Of a stretch of DNA of 42,100 bases, positions 10,488-18,365 are shown piece by piece. Each line of letters begins with the position of its first letter. Within the stretch, counting starts at the first letter, position 1. Under the pieces are notes generated by a model. The model saw nothing but the letters and a program-made list of their open reading frames with translations. It was not told the origin of the DNA and ran no database searches. Both the position numbers and the translations under genes were made by a program. This DNA is from an uncultured Prevotellaceae bacterium (GTDB taxonomy: Bacteria; Bacteroidota; Bacteroidia; Bacteroidales; Muribaculaceae): the NCBI GenBank assembly GCA_937916085.1, contig CALGGO010000043.1, positions 1 through 42,100 of the forward strand, read 5' to 3'.

Positions 10488-11531
10488 ATGACAAACAAAG
10501 GTTCTCATAGGTTCTCGGTCGTGACCATTGTGCTAGTTGCTTTGCTATTGATACTTATGGTGGCGTGCCTGCTCTTTGGGTCGGTGGATATTGACGCAGA
10601 TGTGATTTTCTCCATATTGATGGGGAAGGACAGTGGCAATGAGGCTCTCAACACGATAGTGCTGGAGTCGCGAGTGCCAATGATACTGACGGCTATTCTC
10701 GCAGGGGCGGCGTTGAGCGTGAGCGGACTGCTGCTGCAGACCACCTTCAACAACCCCCTTGCCGGTCCGTCAATACTTGGTGTCTCTACTGGCGCGGGTC
10801 TCGGTGTGGCGATAGTGATGCTTGCTATGGGCGGCACGATAGGCGGAGTGGCGGGTGACTCGATAGGCGGCTATATGGCAACATTGCTTGCCGCCATCCT
10901 CGGTGCCGCCGTGGTGCTGGTCATCCTGATGGTGTTTGCATCGATAGTCAAAAGCTCCACTATGCTGCTGATAATGGGTATCTTAGTGAGCTATCTCGCT
11001 TCGAGTGTGATATCATTGCTCAACTCGGTGGCTACAGAACAAGGACTCCAGAGTTATGTGTATTGGGGCTTCGGAAATTTCACTGGCGTCTCGCTCGACC
11101 AGATGCCGATTTTCGCGATAGTGATAGTGCTGTCGCTCGTGGCGGCGATGCTGATGATAAAGCCCCTCAACGCGTTGCTGCTTGGCACCCGCTATGCGCA
11201 GAACTTGGGCGTGAACACCCACCGCACCCGCAACCTGCTGCTGCTCATCACCGGCGTGCTGACCGCTGTGGTCACCGCCTTTTGCGGTCCCATCGGCTTC
11301 TTGGGCTTGGTGGTTCCCCACATCGCCCGCTTGGCACTTAACACCAGCGACCATAGCCGATTGATGCCCGTGACGATGCTCACCGGCGCGGTGACTGCAT
11401 TGCTGTGTACGCTTATCAGTGTGAGCTCTCCTCATGGCATAATCCCTATCAATGCCATCACGCCCATTATTGGCGTGCCAATAATCATATATATCATCAT
11501 CAACCGTCGCAAGATTAACTATTTCAACTGA
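10488..11531 (+). CDS. FecCD/BtuC-family ABC transporter permease
   Basis: Inner-membrane permease of 347 residues, with about ten membrane segments, that forms the channel for the chelate delivered by the preceding binding protein. Family marks include RVPMILTAILAGAALSVSGLLLQTTFNNPLAGPSILGVSTGAGLG near the N terminus and GPIGFLGLVVPHIAR in the later cytoplasmic loop that contacts the ATPase. The frame is open from 10446, but that start would overlap the preceding gene by 35 bp and adds a non-membrane stretch; ATG 10488, 7 bp after the upstream stop, is preferred. Operon with genes on both sides; the ATPase gene follows after 2 bp. Confidence 0.9.
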   Translation: MTNKGSHRFSVVTIVLVALLLILMVACLLFGSVDIDADVIFSILMGKDSGNEALNTIVLESRVPMILTAILAGAALSVSGLLLQTTFNNPLAGPSILGVSTGAGLGVAIVMLAMGGTIGGVAGDSIGGYMATLLAAILGAAVVLVILMVFASIVKSSTMLLIMGILVSYLASSVISLLNSVATEQGLQSYVYWGFGNFTGVSLDQMPIFAIVIVLSLVAAMLMIKPLNALLLGTRYAQNLGVNTHRTRNLLLLITGVLTAVVTAFCGPIGFLGLVVPHIARLALNTSDHSRLMPVTMLTGAVTALLCTLISVSSPHGIIPINAITPIIGVPIIIYIIINRRKINYFN

Positions 11532-11533
11532 TT

Positions 11534-12508
11534 ATGGCAATACTTCAAACACACGATATGGCGGTTGGATTTGGGCAAGGAGGCAAGCGCACCACATTGC
11601 TCAAAGGGTTGAACCTGAAGCTTGAGCAAGGCTCATTGGTTGCTTTGCTGGGACGTAACGGTGCCGGCAAATCGACGTTAATCAGGGCCATTACCTGCGA
11701 CAACGCTCCCATTGAGGGCAGCGTGGAGATTGACGGCAAGCTGTCGTCGGCAATCACTAAGCATCAACTCTCGCGACTCGTGGCACTCGTGGCTACCGAG
11801 CGCATCATGGGAGGGGCGTTCACCATAAGCGAACTCGTGGGGCTGGGCCGACAGCCGCACACGGGATTCTTGGGACGCCTGAGCAAGCACGACAAGGAGG
11901 TGGTGAAAGAGTGCCTTGAGGCGGTGGGAATATCGCACAAAGCTCAGCAGCACGTGGCGAGTCTTAGCGACGGCGAGCGTCAAAAGACGATGATTGCCAA
12001 AGCTTTGGCACAAGAGACGCCTATCATCGTGCTCGATGAGCCCACCGCCTTCCTCGACGTGGCGAGCCGCATCGAGACGATGCAGCTGCTGCACAAGTTG
12101 GCTCACGAGCAGAACAAAGCCGTGCTGCTGTCGAGCCACGACATCTCGCAGTCGCTGCTGCTAGCCGATGAGCTGTGGGTCATCACCAGCGACCGAGAGG
12201 TGGTGACAGGCACTACCGAGCAGGTGGTGATGAGTGGCGCTATGGACCGCGTGTTTGGCGACACGTCAATCTTCTTCAACGGCAGCCTGTGCGACTATGA
12301 GGCGCAGTTGCCTACTGTTGCGACGGTCAGGATAAATTGCGGCGACAACAACTTAGCACGTTGCATGACCAATGCGTTACTGCGCAACGGCATCGCCGTG
12401 GATGAGACCAGCGACATCATAATTAAGGTTGATGATGTAAACCACATAACTCTGCCCGATGGCAAAATCGCTGGCGGCGTGAAAGAAGTTGTCGGGTATT
12501 TCAAATAA
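11534..12508 (+). CDS. ABC importer ATP-binding protein (FecE/BtuD type) with C-terminal extension
   Basis: Cytoplasmic ATPase of 324 residues powering the chelate importer. Walker A GRNGAGKS is at 40-47, ABC signature LSDGE at 144-148, Walker B IIVLDEP at 164-170 and the switch histidine H202 in SSHD. The core resembles FecE/BtuD, usually about 255-260 residues. Here about 75 extra residues follow (from about 250), including RINCGDNNLARCMTNALLRNGIAVDE, which looks like a small alpha/beta domain of unknown role. The same type of tail may be common in Bacteroidales ATPases, but that was not checked. Translationally linked to the permease (2-bp gap); dut follows 29 bp later and may be cotranscribed. 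Confidence 0.9.
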   Translation: MAILQTHDMAVGFGQGGKRTTLLKGLNLKLEQGSLVALLGRNGAGKSTLIRAITCDNAPIEGSVEIDGKLSSAITKHQLSRLVALVATERIMGGAFTISELVGLGRQPHTGFLGRLSKHDKEVVKECLEAVGISHKAQQHVASLSDGERQKTMIAKALAQETPIIVLDEPTAFLDVASRIETMQLLHKLAHEQNKAVLLSSHDISQSLLLADELWVITSDREVVTGTTEQVVMSGAMDRVFGDTSIFFNGSLCDYEAQLPTVATVRINCGDNNLARCMTNALLRNGIAVDETSDIIIKVDDVNHITLPDGKIAGGVKEVVGYFK

Positions 12509-12537
12509 ATAGATTATAAATACGTTTATATATTATT

Positions 12538-12984
12538 ATGATTGACAAAGTAGAAGTTAAGATAGTGAACAAGAGCCCCAATGCTCTGCCAGCCTACAGC
12601 ACCGAGCTGAGTGCGGGTATGGACCTCAGGGCGTGGCTCAGCGAACCAGTAGTGCTGCAACCAATGGAGAGGGCTTTAATCCCCACAGGCATCTACATTG
12701 AGCTGCCGCCAGGCTATGAATGTCAAATCAGGCCTCGTAGCGGACTGGCACTCAAGCGCGGACTCACAGTGCTCAACACTCCTGGCACTATCGATGCCGA
12801 CTATCGTGGCGAGGTGTGCGTGATACTCGCCAACCTAGGCAACGAGCCGCAGACCATAGAGAATGGCGAGCGCGTGTGCCAGATGGTGGTGGCGCGGCAC
12901 TCTACCGTGGAGTGGGTTCAGGTTGATGTGCTAGGCGACACAGAGCGTGGCGCGGGAGGCTTTGGGCACACAGGAAGCAAGTGA
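12538..12984 (+). CDS. dut: Deoxyuridine 5'-triphosphate nucleotidohydrolase (dUTPase)
   Basis: Trimeric cytoplasmic dUTPase of 148 residues, hydrolysing dUTP to dUMP and pyrophosphate, which keeps uracil out of DNA and feeds dTMP synthesis. All five motifs are visible: AGMDLRA (26-32), RPRSGLA (66-72), GTIDADYRGE (83-92, with catalytic D86), GERVCQMVV (110-118) and the C-terminal P-loop-like RGAGGFGHTG, with histidine where serine is common. Length is typical. It heads the dut-TPR-DUF4292 cluster often seen in Bacteroidales. Confidence 0.97.
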   Translation: MIDKVEVKIVNKSPNALPAYSTELSAGMDLRAWLSEPVVLQPMERALIPTGIYIELPPGYECQIRPRSGLALKRGLTVLNTPGTIDADYRGEVCVILANLGNEPQTIENGERVCQMVVARHSTVEWVQVDVLGDTERGAGGFGHTGSK

Positions 12985-13141
12985 TGAAAGACAGCGTGTT
13001 CATACTCCCCCTAACAGGCTCTTGAAAATCAGTTGAATAAACTATCAGAAAAATCAGATTAATCCGTAGTTTTTATTAGGTGGGTGTTTTGTAAAGCTTC
13101 AGCTCACACAAAACTTAAAATGATATTATTAAGAAAACTGA
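12985..13141. other. Gap with no recognised element
   Basis: About 157 bp with loosely repeated ATCAG words (GAAAATCAG, AAAAATCAG). Promoter consensus and convincing hairpins are both lacking. Confidence 0.4.
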
Positions 13142-14902
13142 ATGATGAAGAAATTTATCAGCATAGCAATATTGGCATTTATCGTGATGGCTGTGGTGGG
13201 TCAGGCGATGGCAAAAAACGGAAAAGGCACAAATGCCACCTCTGGGGTGTCGCTGCAAGACAAACGCAAGGCCGATTACATCTATATGCAGGCTCATGCC
13301 TTGAAAGAGAGCGACAGCATCGCTGCCTACTTCGACCTGATAAAGTATGCCCATAAACTCGACACCACCAACACGGCTGCCGCTTTTTACTATGGCTACC
13401 TACTGTTGTTAAAGGACAACAGCACAAAAGAAGATATGGAGCGAGGACTCGCATTGATGAAAAAACATGTGGATGCTCATCCCGAAGACTACTACGAGGC
13501 GACATATTACAGCGATGCATGCATCACATTAGGCCATAATGACTTAGGGCTTCAGGTGATGGAGAAACTTGCCGAACTAAATCCCTCCAAGACCGAGGTG
13601 CAGATGCGCCTGGCGGCGGCTTATGTGCGCAACGAGAAGTTTGAGAAGGCGCTGCGTGTGTATGAGCGCATTGAGGAATTTGAGGGCGAGTCAATAGAGA
13701 CCACAGCCTATAAAGCCGCGTTGTGCTCCGAGATTGGTGACACCATAGGTGCCATCCAGCAGATGCGCAATCTCTACAATACTGCTCCTGCCAATGTGAG
13801 TTATAATCTTGTGATGAGCCAGATGTTCAATCAGTATGGCATGCAGGACAGTGCTATTTATTACCTTGACCGCGCTCAAGAGCTAGAGCCCAATAATGGC
13901 AATGTGTATTTCGCTAAAGCCCAGTATTATGATGCGCTTGGCGATTCCATCAACTACGACAAAGAAATCTATAACGCCCTTGTCGCTCCAGGCTTGGATG
14001 TAGATACCAAACTTGATGTGCTGACGCAATACACATCAACACAAATCATGCGCAACGACTCTACCGACCGTGTCAATAACCTTTTCAAGGTCTTGGTAGA
14101 GCAGCATCCGCTGGAGCCTAAGGTTCACGAACTCTACAGCATGTATTTCTCTACGATGAAAGACTACAAACATGCCGTTGAGGAACTGGGCTATGGCCTA
14201 GACCTAGACCCCACCAATGCCGAGGCGTGGCAGCGGCTAATGGTGGTAAACGTGATGGATGAGAATTACCCTAAAGCCATTGAAGCCGCCAAGAAAGCTC
14301 TAGAGTATAATCCCGAGAATATGGATTTATACCGCTATATCGCGCCGCTTTATTATCAGATGAAAGAATATGACAAGGCAATCGCCACCTATGATGACGC
14401 CTTGGCGATGGTTGATAGCGTAAAAGACAATGAGCTTTACAGCGACCTTTTGGGTGGTAAGGGCGACGTAATGGTGGAGATTGGCGACACCATTGGGGCA
14501 TATAACCTCTATGAAGAAGCCTTGAGCATCTGTCCTGGCAACACCAGCGTGATGAACAACTATGCCTACTTCCTCTCGCTCAGCGACAAGAACCTCGACA
14601 AGGCCGAGAGTATGGCGGCAAAGGCGGTAAATGCCAATCCCAACAACGCCACTTTCATCGACACCTACGCTTGGGTGTATTTCAAGAAGAAAAACTATGA
14701 CATGGCGCTGTTCTATATCAAGTCGGCGATAAATAATGCCGACGAACCCAGTGCCGATATCATAGAGCATTACGGTGACATCCTGTATATGACTGGCGAC
14801 AAGGACGAGGCGGTGAAGCAGTGGGAAAAGGCGCTAGAGCTGAGTCCTGACAGCGACATACTGAAACGAAAAGTTGAAAACAAGACATATTTTGAAAACT
14901 AA
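13142..14902 (+). CDS. Exported tetratricopeptide-repeat protein
   Basis: Protein of 586 residues with a signal peptide (MMKKFISIAILAFIVMAVVGQAMA) followed by TPR units to the end. Well-formed repeats include AIEAAKKALEYNPENMDLYRYIAPLY, AIATYDDALAMVDSV, AYNLYEEALSICPGNTSVMNNYAYFL and AVKQWEKALELSPDS. The TPR array probably acts as a scaffold in the periplasm or at the outer membrane. The gene follows dut and precedes a DUF4292 lipoprotein (6-bp gap), an arrangement found in many Bacteroidota. There an M23 peptidase gene (EnvC-like) often comes next, and it is absent here. No enzymatic motif. ATG at 13145 is an equally possible start. Confidence 0.85.
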   Translation: MMKKFISIAILAFIVMAVVGQAMAKNGKGTNATSGVSLQDKRKADYIYMQAHALKESDSIAAYFDLIKYAHKLDTTNTAAAFYYGYLLLLKDNSTKEDMERGLALMKKHVDAHPEDYYEATYYSDACITLGHNDLGLQVMEKLAELNPSKTEVQMRLAAAYVRNEKFEKALRVYERIEEFEGESIETTAYKAALCSEIGDTIGAIQQMRNLYNTAPANVSYNLVMSQMFNQYGMQDSAIYYLDRAQELEPNNGNVYFAKAQYYDALGDSINYDKEIYNALVAPGLDVDTKLDVLTQYTSTQIMRNDSTDRVNNLFKVLVEQHPLEPKVHELYSMYFSTMKDYKHAVEELGYGLDLDPTNAEAWQRLMVVNVMDENYPKAIEAAKKALEYNPENMDLYRYIAPLYYQMKEYDKAIATYDDALAMVDSVKDNELYSDLLGGKGDVMVEIGDTIGAYNLYEEALSICPGNTSVMNNYAYFLSLSDKNLDKAESMAAKAVNANPNNATFIDTYAWVYFKKKNYDMALFYIKSAINNADEPSADIIEHYGDILYMTGDKDEAVKQWEKALELSPDSDILKRKVENKTYFEN

Positions 14903-14908
14903 ATAAAG

Positions 14909-15742
14909 ATGAAAAGACACTCATTTAAGATTGTGGCATTGCTATTGCTCGCTATCGCTTCGTTGACCTCTTGTTCCAAGAAAGTGATAGCGACCGATGA
15001 TGACAATGGCACAGTGGTTGTGACCAATGAAAATATTGACATTTCGGCCTACTATCAAGCCGACTGGCGCACTTTCAAGAGTGGCGGCAACGTGGAGATA
15101 GGTTCGGGCAGCAAGTCGTTGAACTCATCGATGCAGATGAAGATGATAAGGGACAAGAGCATCTATGTGTCGGTGCGTCCCGTGCTGGGTATCGAAGCCG
15201 CCAAGATGGTGATCAATGGCGACTCGATATTGCTCGTCGATAAGCTGCACAAGCGTTATCTGCTAGAGAAGGCGTCGTTGCTCACCAATGGCATACCGGT
15301 TACTGTGGGTGCTCTGCAAGATATCTTCTTGGGACGTGCTTTCGAACTGGGCAAGGGCTCATTGACCCAGGACTTGAAAGACGACTTCACGGCCAGTGTG
15401 ATTGACAACAAGGTGGTGCTCACCCCCAAGACCCAGTACAAAGGCTTTGACTACAATTTTGTGTATGACGGTCGCAACAACATCGTGTCGCTCAACGTTA
15501 TCCCATCCAGTTCTGGCGCTTCGACCTATAGCGTGACCTACGGGAAAGTGCAAGGCAGCGTGGCGGGAAAAGTGGCTACCGAAGCCAAAGTCTCGACAAA
15601 GCTCAACGGCAATTCCTTGAACCTCGACCTGGAGTACAAAGACATTAAATGGAATGAGAGCTTCACCATCGATACCAATATCCCCAAGAACTACAAGCGC
15701 ATAGAGGGCAAGGATATAATGCAACTGCTTGGAGGTGCTTAG
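14909..15742 (+). CDS. DUF4292 lipoprotein
   Basis: Envelope lipoprotein of 277 residues. The leader ends in L19-T-S-C22, a clear lipobox. The mature part is rich in beta strands (MQMKMIRDKSIYVSVRPVLGIEAAKMVINGDSILLVDKLHKRYL), consistent with the DUF4292 family, whose fold resembles LolB/LolA-type lipoprotein-binding barrels. A role in outer-membrane lipoprotein or lipid handling is plausible, but unproven. It follows the TPR gene by 6 bp and is surely cotranscribed with it. Confidence 0.85.
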   Translation: MKRHSFKIVALLLLAIASLTSCSKKVIATDDDNGTVVVTNENIDISAYYQADWRTFKSGGNVEIGSGSKSLNSSMQMKMIRDKSIYVSVRPVLGIEAAKMVINGDSILLVDKLHKRYLLEKASLLTNGIPVTVGALQDIFLGRAFELGKGSLTQDLKDDFTASVIDNKVVLTPKTQYKGFDYNFVYDGRNNIVSLNVIPSSSGASTYSVTYGKVQGSVAGKVATEAKVSTKLNGNSLNLDLEYKDIKWNESFTIDTNIPKNYKRIEGKDIMQLLGGA

Positions 15743-15744
15743 CG

Positions 15745-15830
15745 CTGATTAGGGATTAGTTGTGCTCCGCACGATTAGAGATTAATCCTTGACTAGTGAG
15801 TAAGTTATAACTTGTGAAATTAAAAATATA
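15745..15830. repeat. GGATTAG words and small inverted repeat
   Basis: GATTAGGGATTAG is followed by a small inverted repeat, GTGCTCCGCAC, then GATTAGAGATTAATCC, pairing GGATTA with TAATCC. Similar CTCTAATCTCTAATC words stand at 23195-23222 between greA and the HIT gene. Confidence 0.5.
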
Positions 15831-16775
15831 ATGATAACAATAGAGAAATATAGTCAGCAGTTCAAGCAAGAATGGGATGCTGCCGTGAGAAACTCTCGCA
15901 ACGGCACCTTCCTGCACCTGCGTGACTATATGGACTATCACAGCGACCGTTTCACCGATTTCTCGCTGGTGGCGCGTGACGGCGAAAAAATCGTTGCCGT
16001 GCTGCCTGCGTGCCGTGAAGGCAACAAGCTATATAGCCATAGAGGTCTCACTTACGGCAGTTGGCTGGTGCCACTGCGGCATTTTGATGTCACCACCATG
16101 ATGGCGGTGTGGGATGCCGCCATGGAGTTCTTGCAAGACGAGGGTGTAAAGGAAATCATCTATAAGCCAGTGCCGCACATCTATCACCGCTATCCTTGCG
16201 AGGAGGACCTGTATGCGCTATTCAGGGCAGGTGGCGTGCTTATTGAGAGCAATATCTCCACAACTATTGACCTAGACGAGCCACTGCCTTTTGACCGAGG
16301 CAACAAGCGCAATGTCAATCTTGCCCACAAGAGTGGGGTGGAGGTGGCTGAGTCGTGCGACTGGCAAGGCTACTGGGAGATGCTTGACGCATTACTCATG
16401 GAGAAGTATAACAGGCATCCTGTTCATTCGCTTGATGAGATAAAGTTGCTGCACTCCAGCTTTCCTGAGAATATAAAACTCTATACCGCAAAGCTTGGCG
16501 ACGAGTTGCTTGCTGGCGTGGTGATGTATTATTGCGGCAACGAGGTCGCCCACTGCCAGTATATCGCCTCAACCGAGCATGGCCGCGAACTCAAGGCGCT
16601 GACGTTGCTTTTTGATTACTTGATAAAAGAGTCGTCACAGGCTGGCTACCGCTATTTCGACTTCGGCATCTCCACTGAAAACGGCGGTCTCTACCTCAAC
16701 GAAGGCCTAGTGCGACAAAAGTGCCGCATGGGCGGGAGAGGGATAGTTTATCAAGTGCTAAGTGTTAAGTTGTAA
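15831..16775 (+). CDS. FemAB/GNAT-like acyltransferase, possibly for an envelope glycan
   Basis: Soluble protein of 314 residues. The N-terminal half (TFLHLRDYMDYHSDRFTDFSLVARDGEKIVAVLPA) and the C-terminal half (KLGDELLAGVVMYYCGNEVAHCQYIAST, then LLFDYLIKESSQAGYRYFDFGIS) match the double-GNAT layout of FemAB/Acetyltransf_6 proteins. Such proteins often attach aminoacyl or acyl groups to sugars or peptidoglycan precursors. The flippase gene follows 90 bp later, across a repeat tract, so a joint role in surface polysaccharide assembly is reasonable but inferred. The acceptor is unknown. Confidence 0.72.
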   Translation: MITIEKYSQQFKQEWDAAVRNSRNGTFLHLRDYMDYHSDRFTDFSLVARDGEKIVAVLPACREGNKLYSHRGLTYGSWLVPLRHFDVTTMMAVWDAAMEFLQDEGVKEIIYKPVPHIYHRYPCEEDLYALFRAGGVLIESNISTTIDLDEPLPFDRGNKRNVNLAHKSGVEVAESCDWQGYWEMLDALLMEKYNRHPVHSLDEIKLLHSSFPENIKLYTAKLGDELLAGVVMYYCGNEVAHCQYIASTEHGRELKALTLLFDYLIKESSQAGYRYFDFGISTENGGLYLNEGLVRQKCRMGGRGIVYQVLSVKL

Positions 16776-16825
16776 ATGTTAAGTAGGGACAAGGCGTGCC
16801 TTGTCCGAAAGTTTTAAGTGTTAAG
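16757..16825. repeat. Repeat with palindrome GGACAAGGC/GCCTTGTCC, left of flippase
   Basis: AAGTGTTAAGTTGTAAATG words lead into AGTAGGGACAAGG and a perfect 9-bp palindrome arm pair at 16787-16806, then CGAAAGTTTTAAGTG. It overlaps the end of the acyltransferase gene. A near-identical inverted copy lies at 18313-18345, to the right of the flippase gene, and a third copy at 30050-30105 has the same TTAAG words in front. Confidence 0.85.
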
Positions 16826-16865
16826 TTCCTCTCGACCAATAACCAATAACCGATAACCAAAATCA

Positions 16866-18299
16866 ATGAGCAAACGTGACGGATTATCTAAAGTGATACT
16901 CAAGGCGATGGGCATCTTTGGTGGTGTTCAGGTCTTGACGATATTATGCTCGATAATTCGCACTAAGCTTGTGGCATTGTGGATAGGTCCGCTGGGGGTG
17001 GGGCTTTTTGGTATTTACAACCAAGCGCTAGAGATGATGAACACCGCCACCAATCTGGGAGTGCGCAACAGTAGCGTGCGTGACATCTCTCAGGCGGTGG
17101 AGCAGCGTGATGCAACTCTTATAGCGCGCATAGTCACTGTGGTACGCCGTTGGTCGCTATGGCTGGGACTTGGCGGAGCATTGATTACAATGGGTTTGGC
17201 ACCCCTGCTCAGCCGTTTCTCGTTTGGCGACTACACCCACGAGTGGCATTTTGTGGCTCTGGCGGTGGCTGTGCTGTTTATGGCGTTGACCAATGGCGAG
17301 TATGCCGTGCTACAGGGACTGTCGAAACTCAAACGCCTGGCACGTGTCACGGTGAGTGGTGTGCTTGGCGGACTGTTCATCTCCATTCCACTGTTTTATT
17401 TCCTACGTGAGAATAGTGTGTTGCCGTCAATAATCGCCTACGCGTTGTGTGTGGTAGTAGCGGCATATATCTATAAAGACAAAGAATATCCCACTGCTCA
17501 GGTTTCTCCTCGTGAGACAGAGCAGATGGGTGCCGGATTTATCAAGCTTGGCGTGTATATGACCCTTGGGTCGTTTGTGAGCATGCTTGCGTCTTACACT
17601 TTTGTCTCTTGGCTAAATATCTACAACGGCACCAATTCGGTGGGTTTTTATCAAGCTGGCTACACGTTGATTGACAAATATGCCGGCTTAGTGTTTGCCG
17701 CACTGGGCATGGAGTTTTATCCCCGTTTGGCTCGTGTGGCTAATAATTCTCGCCGCATTCGTGTCTTTGTCTCTCAGGAGATGAACATCGCTTTCATGGT
17801 GCTCACGCCATTCCTGTTGGCATTTATCTTGCTGCGCTCCCAGTTGGTGTGGCTGCTCTATAGCAGGGAGTTTGAGGTTATTATCACCTATATCTCATGG
17901 GGAGCGGTAGGTACCGTGTTGCGTGCCATGTCGTGGTGCATGGCGTTTGTGATGCTGGCAAAAGGCGATGGCAAGATATTCCTCATCACCGAGTCGCTGA
18001 GTGCAGTGATGGGTCTGGCACTCAACATTGTGTGCTTTATTTTGTGGGGTGTTGACGGCTTAGGATATTCTTACCTGGCGTGGTATGTATTCTACACTAT
18101 CGTTGTTGGGGTGGTATATTTCAAGATTTATCATCTTACATTGAGTGTGAAGTGCTATCGCAACCTTGCCACCACCCTGCTGGTGTGCGTCGTCGCCGTC
18201 CTCGCCATGCAATTTGGAATTTGGTACTTGGCGCTGATAGTGTTTGCTGTGGCGGCACCATTCTGCCTGCGGCAAGCCTACCGCGTTTGGGTAAAATGA
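16866..18299 (+). CDS. Wzx-like O-antigen/polysaccharide flippase
   Basis: Integral membrane protein of 477 residues with 12-14 predicted helices, of the MATE/MVF superfamily that moves lipid-linked oligosaccharides across the inner membrane. Recognisable parts are VQVLTILCSIIRTKLVALWIGPLGVGLFGIYNQ at the N terminus and SVGFYQAGYTLIDKYAGLVFAALGMEFYPRLARV in the middle, as in O-antigen translocases of Bacteroidales. Usually such genes sit in glycan clusters; here it is between a FemAB-like gene and lpxB, with no glycosyltransferases. The gene is bracketed by near-perfect 33-bp inverted repeats. The cargo is unknown. Confidence 0.85.
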   Translation: MSKRDGLSKVILKAMGIFGGVQVLTILCSIIRTKLVALWIGPLGVGLFGIYNQALEMMNTATNLGVRNSSVRDISQAVEQRDATLIARIVTVVRRWSLWLGLGGALITMGLAPLLSRFSFGDYTHEWHFVALAVAVLFMALTNGEYAVLQGLSKLKRLARVTVSGVLGGLFISIPLFYFLRENSVLPSIIAYALCVVVAAYIYKDKEYPTAQVSPRETEQMGAGFIKLGVYMTLGSFVSMLASYTFVSWLNIYNGTNSVGFYQAGYTLIDKYAGLVFAALGMEFYPRLARVANNSRRIRVFVSQEMNIAFMVLTPFLLAFILLRSQLVWLLYSREFEVIITYISWGAVGTVLRAMSWCMAFVMLAKGDGKIFLITESLSAVMGLALNIVCFILWGVDGLGYSYLAWYVFYTIVVGVVYFKIYHLTLSVKCYRNLATTLLVCVVAVLAMQFGIWYLALIVFAVAAPFCLRQAYRVWVK

Positions 18300-18308
18300 A
18301 AACTATAG

Positions 18309-18345
18309 TTAAACACTTTCGGACAAGGCAGACCTTGTCCCTACT
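18309..18345. repeat. Inverted copy of the flippase-flanking repeat
   Basis: The reverse complement of this segment reads AGTAGGGACAAGG, two bases, then TGCCTTGTCCGAAAGT, and differs from the left copy (16783-16815) at only two positions in the core 33. It contains its own hairpin GGACAAGG-caga-CCTTGTCC (18321-18340), which could also act as a weak terminator between the flippase gene and lpxB. Confidence 0.85.
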
Positions 18346-18365
18346 AAAAAAACGACAACTCATAA

